From assembly GCA_017880945.1 (NCBI GenBank), contig JADGRM010000129.1, forward strand, positions 1 to 6,498: a stretch of DNA of 6,498 nt. The letters are read 5' to 3'. The translations under genes and the position numbers were made by a program. This document shows, piece after piece, positions 1 to 5,850 of the stretch. Below the pieces are notes generated by a model. It did no database searches. It worked only from the letters and a program-made list of their open reading frames with translations, and was not told the origin of the DNA. The DNA comes from Gallionella sp. GTDB lineage: Bacteria; Pseudomonadota; Gammaproteobacteria; Burkholderiales; Gallionellaceae. Numbering within the stretch: position 1 is the stretch's first letter; every line of letters starts with the position of its first letter.

Positions 1-1904
1 TCAAGCGGCAATCGTTTCAGGTAAGAGAGCGAGGAATATCCGGTGCCGAAATCGTCCATCGAAAAGTCCACGCCTATCGACTGCAGCTGCTGCATTTTGC
101 TGATGCTATCTTCGACATTGTTCAGTATCAGACTCTCGGTCAGTTCCAGTTTCAGCCGCTTCGGGTTGATACCATTCTTGGCCAGCGCGGCTTTAACCTG
201 TGCGACGAAGTCGTCATGGCGGAACTGATTCATGCTGACGTTCACTGCAACATTCAGCTCCCGGAACAGCGGATCGCTTTGCCATAGCCTGATCTGTTCA
301 CAGGCGGTTTCCAGCACCCAAAGCCCGATCGGCAGGATCAACCCGTTTTCTTCGGCCAGCGGAATAAATTGCGCAGGCGCGACCATGCCCAGATCCGGGT
401 GTTCCCAGCGCAATAATGCTTCTGCCCCGATCGGCCGCAATGCCGCATTGACCTGTACCTGATAATGCAGTCGGAACTGTTGTTTCGATAGTGCCCCGCG
501 CAGCGCCACTTCCATTTTACCGCGCGCATCGAGCACGGCTTGCATGGCGGGATCGAAGAAGCGAATGGCATTGCGACCGGCCTGCTTGGCTTGATACATG
601 GCCACATCGGCCTGCTTGAGCAATTCGTCGGCGCTGCCGGGATGGTCGATAAACAGGTTGATGCCGATGCTGGCAGAACAGTGATACTCCAGTGCGTCAA
701 ATTCACAGGGCTGACCAAGCATAACGCGGATTTTTTCCCCGATTATCTCGGCTTGAGCGGCAGCCTCGGTCTTTTCAGCACTCAGTCCTTCAAGAATAAG
801 CACGAACTCGTCACCGCCGAACCGGGCAACTGTGTCACCTTCACGCACACAACCTTGCAGGCGTTGCGTGACCTCGACCAGCAACAAGTCGCCGATGTCA
901 TGCCCTTGGGTATCGTTAAGATTTTTGAAATGATCGAGGTCGAGAAACAGGATGGCACCGTGTTGCTGATTGCGGGTGCTTGATACGATGGCCTGATGCA
1001 AACGATCCATCAGCAAACGGCGGTTGGGCAGATTGGTGAGCGGGTCGTAGAAGGCGAGGTTGTGGATCACTTCTTCGGCCTTGTTGCGCTCGGTCAGATC
1101 TATGAATGCCTCGATCACCAAGGGGCCTCTGGCGTCATCATGTACGGTGGCAACGCTCCTTAGCAGCGGAACTGACTTGTTGTTATGCACCAGTCCGTTG
1201 ATTTCCTCGGCATCGATTTTCCGCTGCAGATCGATGGCCGGGCAGGCACCGCATTGCTGGTAGCAGGGTAGAAACTGTTCGCAGGACTGCCCAATCAATT
1301 TCACCGCCGCAATCCCGAACAGCAGTTCGGCGGCGCGATTAACCTGGACGATTTGCCGCTTGCCATTGAATAGCACCATCGCAAACGGTGCATCGGTGAG
1401 CAATACGCGTATCAGTTTGTCATTATTGATCTTGTCGCGATCGAGAGTCTTGAGACGATCAGCGAAGGTGCGAAACGATTCCTGTGCGCGTGCGATATGG
1501 CGACCGCCGAATTCAATCGATTCTTCTCCCAGTGTGAGCAGGATGCCCCGGGTCTTGCCACCGGGTGTAACAACTGGCCTTGCGTAAACTGTCAACTCGA
1601 CCTGGATTAAGGGGGCATAGTAGAAAATTTGGCGGAGTGATTTGACATGGTCCGCCGCGACTGAATCCAGCAGCCAGGATCGGAATTGAGGGCAATCCAG
1701 CAGTGCCGCTTGTTTGTTGAGATTCTGGACGGAGTCGCGCACGGCATGGTTGAATTTCGAAAACGCGGAATTCTCATAACGCAGCGTTCCCTGGATATCG
1801 AATACTGCAACAGCCGAATCAAGGAAGTCATAGGCCGCGCAATTCCCCAGCAAGCCATCAAGCCCGCTTTCGAGCGTGATTGTTTGTGGTGTGTGCGGGG
1901 ACAT
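1..1904 (-). CDS. PAS-GGDEF-EAL cyclic-di-GMP enzyme (3' end beyond window)
   Basis: This is a cytoplasmic regulator that probably makes and/or degrades cyclic di-GMP. From the ATG at 1904 an uninterrupted frame of 634 codons runs to the left edge. Residues about 20-125 form a PAS-like sensor region, and 130-165 a charged helical linker. Residues about 163-275 are a PAS domain with Cys208, Cys214, Cys218 and Cys221. GGDEF spans about 290-450, with the signature intact at 363-367 and an RxxD inhibitory site (R354-E-G-D357) five residues before it. EAL begins near 470: E495-A-L, N555-V-S, E587-L-T-E and DDFGTGYSS from 617 are all present. The last catalytic residues and the stop lie outside the window. 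No membrane segment or signal peptide is visible. An in-frame TAA at 1914-1916 and the lack of any earlier start fix the ATG. It has no clear ribosome binding site and follows the dsrE-like stop by one base, suggesting translational coupling. Both enzyme domains look active; net activity cannot be predicted. Confidence 0.95.
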   Translation of the reverse strand, partial: MSPHTPQTITLESGLDGLLGNCAAYDFLDSAVAVFDIQGTLRYENSAFSKFNHAVRDSVQNLNKQAALLDCPQFRSWLLDSVAADHVKSLRQIFYYAPLIQVELTVYARPVVTPGGKTRGILLTLGEESIEFGGRHIARAQESFRTFADRLKTLDRDKINNDKLIRVLLTDAPFAMVLFNGKRQIVQVNRAAELLFGIAAVKLIGQSCEQFLPCYQQCGACPAIDLQRKIDAEEINGLVHNNKSVPLLRSVATVHDDARGPLVIEAFIDLTERNKAEEVIHNLAFYDPLTNLPNRRLLMDRLHQAIVSSTRNQQHGAILFLDLDHFKNLNDTQGHDIGDLLLVEVTQRLQGCVREGDTVARFGGDEFVLILEGLSAEKTEAAAQAEIIGEKIRVMLGQPCEFDALEYHCSASIGINLFIDHPGSADELLKQADVAMYQAKQAGRNAIRFFDPAMQAVLDARGKMEVALRGALSKQQFRLHYQVQVNAALRPIGAEALLRWEHPDLGMVAPAQFIPLAEENGLILPIGLWVLETACEQIRLWQSDPLFRELNVAVNVSMNQFRHDDFVAQVKAALAKNGINPKRLKLELTESLILNNVEDSISKMQQLQSIGVDFSMDDFGTGYSSLSYLKRLPL

Positions 1905-1905
1905 T

Positions 1906-2241
1906 TTAGAAAGTTAGAACTTTGTCCGCTTCCGCTACCAACCCATGGAGATGGCTCATGGATCCTATTTCACATTTGAGTTCTTCCAGCAGAAAGGGCA
2001 TTTCGACCTTGCGACTCTCGCAACATACACCGCAACCCATGATCTGGCCGCCGCTGTCACGAAACAGTCGCATCTGTTCCAACACGTCGTACTGCAGCGT
2101 GCTGACCATTGCCACTTCCACGCCTTTGCCCAAAAGGAATACGCTGACCTGGTTGTTGAAAGCCCGGGAAGTGTTGGCGAAACGGAAAGCATTCCAAGCT
2201 GTTTCGGAATCATTGGAATAAATGATGATTGCGATCTTCAT
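1906..2241 (-). CDS. DsrE family protein (sulfur-relay/redox type)
   Basis: This is a small soluble protein of 111 residues, the usual length for stand-alone DsrE-family proteins. Its N-terminus (MKIAIIIYSNDSETAWNAFR) forms the first beta strand and the conserved YSND-ETxWNAFR segment. FLLGKGVE at about 35-42 is the second strand and loop, and the C-terminal DKVLTF closes the fold. Cysteines C70-G-V-C73-C74 lie where DsrE/TusD proteins carry their persulfide-carrying cysteine; C90 is a fourth. Characterised relatives bind and transfer sulfane sulfur between partner proteins, but many single-gene members are uncharacterised, so a sulfur-carrier or redox role is inference. An AGGA ribosome binding site (2251-2254) sits nine bases before the ATG. 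The stop is one base before the start of the c-di-GMP enzyme, so the two form an operon. No dsrF, dsrH or other dsr/tus genes are adjacent, which argues against a classical DsrEFH complex here. Confidence 0.9.
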   Translation of the reverse strand: MKIAIIIYSNDSETAWNAFRFANTSRAFNNQVSVFLLGKGVEVAMVSTLQYDVLEQMRLFRDSGGQIMGCGVCCESRKVEMPFLLEELKCEIGSMSHLHGLVAEADKVLTF

Positions 2242-2305
2242 ATTTCCGTTTCCTAAGATGCAAGAGACTGAATGGTATCACTAATGACGTATTGCCAACC
2301 AGCTC

Positions 2306-2326
2306 TGTCAAGCTCTACTTAGAGCT
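2306..2326 (-). promoter_or_regulatory. possible -35 element and adjoining inverted repeat upstream of the dsrE-like gene
   Basis: In the spacer between the ATPase stop and the dsrE-like start, the minus strand carries an exact TTGACA (2311-2306). It directly abuts, sharing one base with, the inverted repeat AGCTCT-ACTT-AGAGCT (2311-2326). A further AGCTCT lies at 2301-2306. This arrangement could be a promoter with an operator just upstream. However, no good -10 hexamer occurs at 16-18 bases spacing (the 18-base position reads TCATTA), so the promoter call is weak. No convincing intrinsic terminator for the ATPase was found in the spacer. Confidence 0.25.
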
Positions 2327-2441
2327 CGTGCTCGATGGCCGGTTACCCGATTCCGGAAACGTCGAGGTCAAGGTGCCGCACATTCCGTGCTTTGTTTTGC
2401 TGAGTGCCAGGGGATGCGTCCCGGTCATTCTGGTTACGCAA

Positions 2442-4994
2442 TTATTTACGTGTCCCCATGATTCGTTTTACGCCTGCGCTGAACACCAGCACGCTGCCGG
2501 CTGCCAGCACACCAACACCAAGAATGTGCGGCGCATCACCGGAAAAATGGAACAGCCCGCGCAACACCGGCACGCTTAACACCAATGCCAGTCCGGCACT
2601 GCCACCCAGCACGATCCACCACAGCACCGGGTTTTCCCGCGACCATGCGCCTTGCCAGGATGCATTCAAAGAGCGGTTGCTGAACACCAGCGCGATATTA
2701 CCCGCCACCATCGCGACGAATACCAGCGCGCGCACGGTGTTTTCTTCGAACCCTTGAGATATCGCCCAGGCATAAATAGTGGCGGCAACCGCGAAAGCCA
2801 CCAGTCCCTGCAGCAGACTGTTGGTCAACAGCATGCCGCCGAACAGTGTCTCGTTCGCCTGTCTGGGCGGGCGCTGCATGATGTTCTTTTCTTCAGGCTC
2901 GGCCTCGAAAAAGATCGAACAGGCGGGATCGATGATCATCTGCAAGAACATGATATGCGCAGGCAGCAGTAGCAGCGGTTCGCCTAGCAGCACCGGCAGC
3001 AGTGCCATGCCGACGATGGGGATGTGCACGGCCAGTGCGTAACTCATCGCCTTGCGCAGGTTGTCGTAGATGCGACGCCCCAAACGGATGGTGGCGACCA
3101 GCGAGGCAAAGTCATCGTTGAGCAGCACCAGCCCGGCGGCTTCGCGCGCCACGTCGGTGCCGCGTTTGCCCATCGCCACGCCGATGTGTGCGGCCTTGAG
3201 GGCGGGCGCATCGTTCACGCCGTCGCCGGTCATCGCGACGATCTCGCCGTTGGCTTTGAAGGCTTCCACCAGGCGCAGTTTCTGCTGCGGCACGATGCGC
3301 GCGAATACCTGCACATCGTGCAGTCTGGTGCGCAATGCTGCATCGGATAGCGCGTCCAGCTCGCCGCCGGTTAATACTTGCCCGGATGGCAAGCCCAGTT
3401 CGCGGGCAATCGCCTGTGCGGTGCGTGCATGGTCGCCGGTGATCATCACTACCCGAACGCCTGCTGCGCGACACTGCGCGATGGCCTCCGCAATATCAGG
3501 GCGTAGCGGGTCATGCAGGCCGAGCAAGCCGACGAATGAGAACTCGATGTCATGCTGCTGTGCCGGCCACTGATGTTCCGGATCCTGGCCGGGCTTGAGT
3601 TCGGCGCGTGCCACGCCCAGTACGCGCAAGCCCTGGTCGGCCATTTCTGCGGCAATTAGTGCGATGGATGCGGCCTGCGCATCGGGGAGGTGGCACAGGT
3701 CTATGATGGCCTCGGGCGCGCCCTTGGCAGCGACCATGTGATGTTCTTGGCCGTCGCCTTGCCAGACGTGCGACATGGCCGCCAGCTCCGGCGACAGGCT
3801 GTATTCATGTACCAGTTGCCATGCTTCATGCAGGTGTTCGCTGCCGCTCAGGGTGCGCAGCCCCAGTTCATGCAGAGCGCGTTCCATCGGGTCAAACGGA
3901 TCGCGCTCGCTGGCGAGGATGCCGAATTCCACCAATTCGTGCCACGGTTCAGGCAGCGGACTGTGGCTGTCCACTTGCAGCATTTGACCGCTGCTATACA
4001 GCTCGCGGATCACCATGCGATTTTCGGTCAGCGTGCCGGTCTTGTCGGTACACAGCACGGTGGTGGCACCCAGGGTTTCGATGGCATTGAGCCGCCGCGT
4101 CAGCACATCACGCCGCGAGATGCGCCACGCGCCGAGCGCCATGAACACCGACAGGATCACCGGGAATTCTTCGGGCAGCGAAGCCATCGCCAGGCTGACG
4201 CCAGCCAGCAGTGCATCCAGCCAATGGCCACGCGAGATACCATAAGTGAGCACCAGCAGCAGGCAGAGTGCGCCGGCGAATATCGCCAGACGGCGCACCA
4301 GCCGGTCGGTCTGGATGCGCAGCGGAGACGTGCCGGAGCGCGTGTCCTGCAGCGATTCGCCGATCTGCCCGATGGCACTGGACTTGCCGGTGGCTGTCAC
4401 CAGACCGATACCGCTGCCTTGTACCAGCACCGTTCCCGCGTACACGAACGGCTGATCATCGCCGCCCGGCTGAAGCGCAGTTGCGTCTGCGTTGCCCGGA
4501 TGTTTGCGCACCGGGACCGATTCGCCGGTCAGCATGGATTCGTCGGCAAGCAGGTCGTTGCAACTGAGCAGCACTGCATCAGCAGCGACGCGATCTCCCT
4601 CGGTGAGCAGCAGCAAGTCGCCTTGCACCACCTCGCGTCCCGAGATGCGTTGCTGCTTGCCGTCGCGTATCACCAGTGCACGAGGGCTGGACAGGTCGCG
4701 CAGCGCTTCCAGCACCCGTTCGCTCTTGTATTGCTGGGACACGGTGAGGGTTACGATGAGCAGCACGAAGAACAGCAACATCAGCGCGTCATCAATGCTG
4801 CCCAGCAGCAGGTAAATACCGCCCGCCACGATCAGCAACAGGAACATCGGTTCGCGCAACACGTCGGCAACGATGTGCCATATGCGGCGTGGATTGGGCG
4901 GTTTCAACTCGTTGTAGCCGGACGCGGCAAGGCGTAGCTGCGCTTCTGCCGTGCTCAACCCCGAAATCAACTGTTCGTCGTTCACTGTGCTCAT
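2442..4994 (-). CDS. P-type cation-transporting ATPase (P2-like, substrate unknown)
   Basis: This is an inner-membrane ion pump driven by ATP through an aspartyl-phosphate intermediate. With ATG 4994 as residue 1 (850 residues), an N-terminal cation-ATPase domain (GLSTAEAQLRLAASGYNEL) leads into M1-M2. The actuator loop carries LTGES (155-159). M4 has PEEFP (274-278), and CTDKTGT (315-321) contains the phosphorylated Asp317. KGAPE (424-428) binds nucleotide; MITGDH (517-522) and TGDGVND (589-595) complete the hydrolase core. M5-M10 fill the C-terminal third. The pump looks catalytically complete and of normal P2 length. Its M5 and M6 read HIPIVG and FLQMIIDPACS rather than the calcium-pump NxxE and NxxTD signatures, so the transported ion cannot be named. 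Start choice: a TTG at 5081 and an ATG at 5030 also keep the frame open (879 or 862 residues). The first is a non-ATG start without a ribosome binding site, and the second abuts a hairpin. ATG 4994 has a weak GGA nine bases upstream and best matches the family N-terminus. Confidence 0.95.
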   Translation of the reverse strand: MSTVNDEQLISGLSTAEAQLRLAASGYNELKPPNPRRIWHIVADVLREPMFLLLIVAGGIYLLLGSIDDALMLLFFVLLIVTLTVSQQYKSERVLEALRDLSSPRALVIRDGKQQRISGREVVQGDLLLLTEGDRVAADAVLLSCNDLLADESMLTGESVPVRKHPGNADATALQPGGDDQPFVYAGTVLVQGSGIGLVTATGKSSAIGQIGESLQDTRSGTSPLRIQTDRLVRRLAIFAGALCLLLVLTYGISRGHWLDALLAGVSLAMASLPEEFPVILSVFMALGAWRISRRDVLTRRLNAIETLGATTVLCTDKTGTLTENRMVIRELYSSGQMLQVDSHSPLPEPWHELVEFGILASERDPFDPMERALHELGLRTLSGSEHLHEAWQLVHEYSLSPELAAMSHVWQGDGQEHHMVAAKGAPEAIIDLCHLPDAQAASIALIAAEMADQGLRVLGVARAELKPGQDPEHQWPAQQHDIEFSFVGLLGLHDPLRPDIAEAIAQCRAAGVRVVMITGDHARTAQAIARELGLPSGQVLTGGELDALSDAALRTRLHDVQVFARIVPQQKLRLVEAFKANGEIVAMTGDGVNDAPALKAAHIGVAMGKRGTDVAREAAGLVLLNDDFASLVATIRLGRRIYDNLRKAMSYALAVHIPIVGMALLPVLLGEPLLLLPAHIMFLQMIIDPACSIFFEAEPEEKNIMQRPPRQANETLFGGMLLTNSLLQGLVAFAVAATIYAWAISQGFEENTVRALVFVAMVAGNIALVFSNRSLNASWQGAWSRENPVLWWIVLGGSAGLALVLSVPVLRGLFHFSGDAPHILGVGVLAAGSVLVFSAGVKRIMGTRK

Positions 4995-5030
4995 GCCGGT
5001 TGTTCCCACGCCTTGCGATGCGGTCAGCAT

Positions 5031-5044
5031 ACCGCGATAGCGGT
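5031..5044 (-). other. small hairpin in the ATPase leader
   Basis: ACCGC-GATA-GCGGT on the plus strand (ACCGC-TATC-GCGGT on the minus strand) is a perfect five-base-pair stem with a four-base loop. It ends exactly one base before the alternative ATPase ATG at 5030. If the messenger starts upstream, the stem would hinder initiation at 5030 and leave 4994 as the accessible ATG. It could equally be chance, as the stem is short. Confidence 0.3.
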
Positions 5045-5131
5045 TAGCGAGTAAATCACGGTGGTGTTTGATGATGTTCAATGCAGGAAAAAAAGCGGCA
5101 CAGCAAACGTGTTTCGGGTAAATTTCGCCCT

Positions 5132-5144
5132 CATTTTTAAAATG
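5132..5144. promoter_or_regulatory. AT-rich palindrome in the divergent control region
   Basis: CATTTT-T-AAAATG is a perfect palindrome with six-base arms around one central base. It lies in the intergenic region between the divergent ATPase and cytochrome genes, four bases upstream of a TATACT hexamer. Its position is that of an operator or AT-rich promoter element serving either direction. No known regulator motif was recognised. Confidence 0.3.
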
Positions 5145-5148
5145 GAAC

Positions 5149-5154
5149 TATACT
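5149..5154 (+). promoter_or_regulatory. candidate -10 element for the cytochrome b561 gene
   Basis: TATACT matches the sigma-70 -10 consensus at five of six positions. No convincing -35 hexamer lies 16-18 bases upstream, so the promoter would be weak or activator dependent. The overlapping minus-strand sequence TATAGT (5152-5147) is an equally good -10 for the divergent ATPase, also without a clear -35. Two copies of TGGAAC (5143-5148, 5154-5159) flank the element. Confidence 0.35.
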
Positions 5155-5172
5155 GGAACAGGGGCATACTAT

Positions 5173-5240
5173 TGTTTCAGTACATTTCAGGTGTTTCAGT
5201 AAATTTCAGGCGGTTTGATAAATTTAAGGAGTTTCAAGTT
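5173..5240 (+). repeat. 19-base tandem repeats of TTTCAG-type units ending at the cytochrome start
   Basis: TGTTTCAGTACATTTCAGG (5173-5191) is followed immediately by TGTTTCAGTAAATTTCAGG (5192-5210), 18 of 19 bases identical. A degenerate third copy in the same register (5211-5229) matches 13 of 19, and the first bases of a fourth (GTTTCA, 5231-5236) follow. Each unit is itself a double motif, so TTTCAG or a variant starts at 5175, 5185, 5195, 5204, 5214, 5223 and 5232, steps of 9-10 bases. The ribosome binding site AAGGAG (5226-5231) lies in the third and fourth copies. If transcription starts after the TATACT at 5149, the array is in the messenger leader; otherwise it could be an array of protein-binding sites. 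Function is unknown. Confidence 0.85.
5226..5231 (+). promoter_or_regulatory. ribosome binding site of the cytochrome b561 gene
   Basis: AAGGAG is a strong Shine-Dalgarno sequence nine bases before the ATG at 5241. It decides the start: the same frame is open back to an ATG at 5061, but the upstream 60 codons overlap the control region and resemble no part of a b561 protein. Confidence 0.85.
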
Positions 5241-5771
5241 ATGACGCAATACAGCAAGCGCATGGTGATCGTTCATTGGCTGACCTTGGCATTGTTGATC
5301 GCCGCCTGGTATCTGGGTGACAGCCTGGGCGAAGCGACTGACGAGAGCAAGGCGACGCTGGCCGGATACATCGTACATCTATCGGTGGGGGGGATGGTTT
5401 TGTTGTTGACATTGTCGCAACTGTTTTTCCGCCGTAAGGATGGTACGCCGCCGTTGCTGGACGATAAGCCAATATACCAAGTAGTGGCCAAAGGCGTGTT
5501 TTACCTGCTTTATACGGTGTTGTTCCTGTTGCCGGTGAGCGGCGTGTTGATCCTGCTCACCAGCAAGGCGGGCACGGCATTATTGGCATTCGATGCGAAT
5601 CTGCTGCCCAAAGAGCATGGTTACAGGGGAGTATTCGCCCACGTGGTACATGGACAATTGGTCAATGTGTTGATCGTGCTGGTGGTGCTGCATATACTCG
5701 GTGCGATCAAGCATCAATTCATCACGAAAGATGGTTTGATGGAGCGGATGATGCTGCGCAGGAAAGACTGA
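5241..5771 (+). CDS. cytochrome b561 family membrane protein
   Basis: This 176-residue inner-membrane protein has four predicted membrane helices (about 8-26, 40-62, 82-105, 135-157), the size and layout of the bacterial CybB-type cytochrome b561. His12 (VIVHWL) in helix 1, His46 (YIVHLS) in helix 2, and His137 and His151 in helix 4 are the expected axial ligands of two b-type haems. Characterised relatives move electrons between the ubiquinone pool and an external donor or acceptor; the E. coli homologue has been described as a superoxide oxidase. The partner here is unknown. In helix 3 the usual HxxLY motif reads F87-Y-L-L-Y91, so that conserved histidine is absent. The tail (LMERMMLRRKD) is basic and probably cytoplasmic. 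The gene stands alone: it is divergent from the ATPase, ends in its own terminator and faces a convergent neighbour. The phased repeats in its leader suggest regulation. Confidence 0.92.
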   Translation: MTQYSKRMVIVHWLTLALLIAAWYLGDSLGEATDESKATLAGYIVHLSVGGMVLLLTLSQLFFRRKDGTPPLLDDKPIYQVVAKGVFYLLYTVLFLLPVSGVLILLTSKAGTALLAFDANLLPKEHGYRGVFAHVVHGQLVNVLIVLVVLHILGAIKHQFITKDGLMERMMLRRKD

Positions 5772-5795
5772 CTTTCACAGAGTGAATAGAGTACG

Positions 5796-5826
5796 GGCGG
5801 GTTTCATACCCGCCTTTTTTGTTTCT
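5796..5826 (+). terminator. intrinsic terminator of the cytochrome b561 gene
   Basis: GGCGGGT (5796-5802) and ACCCGCC (5808-5814) form a perfect seven-base-pair GC-rich stem around the loop TTCAT. Six Ts, then GTTTCTTT, follow directly. It lies 24 bases after the stop codon. There is no A-rich stretch on its left side, so it should work only for the plus-strand gene. Confidence 0.93.
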
Positions 5827-5838
5827 TTCGGTGCAAAG

Positions 5839-5849
5839 CCGCATGGCGG
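5839..5849 (-). terminator. weak hairpin after the methyltransferase gene
   Basis: On the minus strand, CCGC-CAT-GCGG follows the stop codon by one base and is followed by CTTTG. The stem is only four pairs and the T run is poor, so it is at best a weak terminator for the methyltransferase transcript. Confidence 0.2.
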
Positions 5850-5850
5850 A

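Noticed and set aside
540..983. Plus-strand open frame of 147 codons opposite the GGDEF domain
   Set aside because: It is also in codon register with the real minus-strand gene and covers the GGDEF core, which is clearly coding on the minus strand.
1945..2256. Plus-strand open frames opposite the dsrE-like gene
   Set aside because: The minus-strand product is a recognisable DsrE protein of normal length with a good ribosome binding site. The plus-strand product has no such support.
2378..2390. GCAC-ATTCC-GTGC hairpin followed by TTTGTTTT on the plus strand
   Set aside because: The stem has only four pairs and there is no plus-strand gene ending there, so a terminator call is not supported.
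3690..4937. Plus-strand open frame of 415 codons opposite the P-type ATPase
   Set aside because: It is in exact codon register with the ATPase on the other strand, so it is open merely because the ATPase rarely uses TTA, CTA and TCA codons. The product is rich in Gln, His and Arg, has no domain, and the minus-strand protein shows every P-type ATPase motif.
5143..5170. Possible sigma-54 promoter suggested by the TGGAAC repeats
   Set aside because: Neither TGGAAC copy is followed by a TTGC-type -12 element at the required spacing.
5061..5240. 60-codon N-terminal extension of the cytochrome b561 frame
   Set aside because: It would translate the repeat array and control region. The strong AAGGAG before ATG 5241 and the normal b561 N-terminus (helix 1 with His12) mark the true start.
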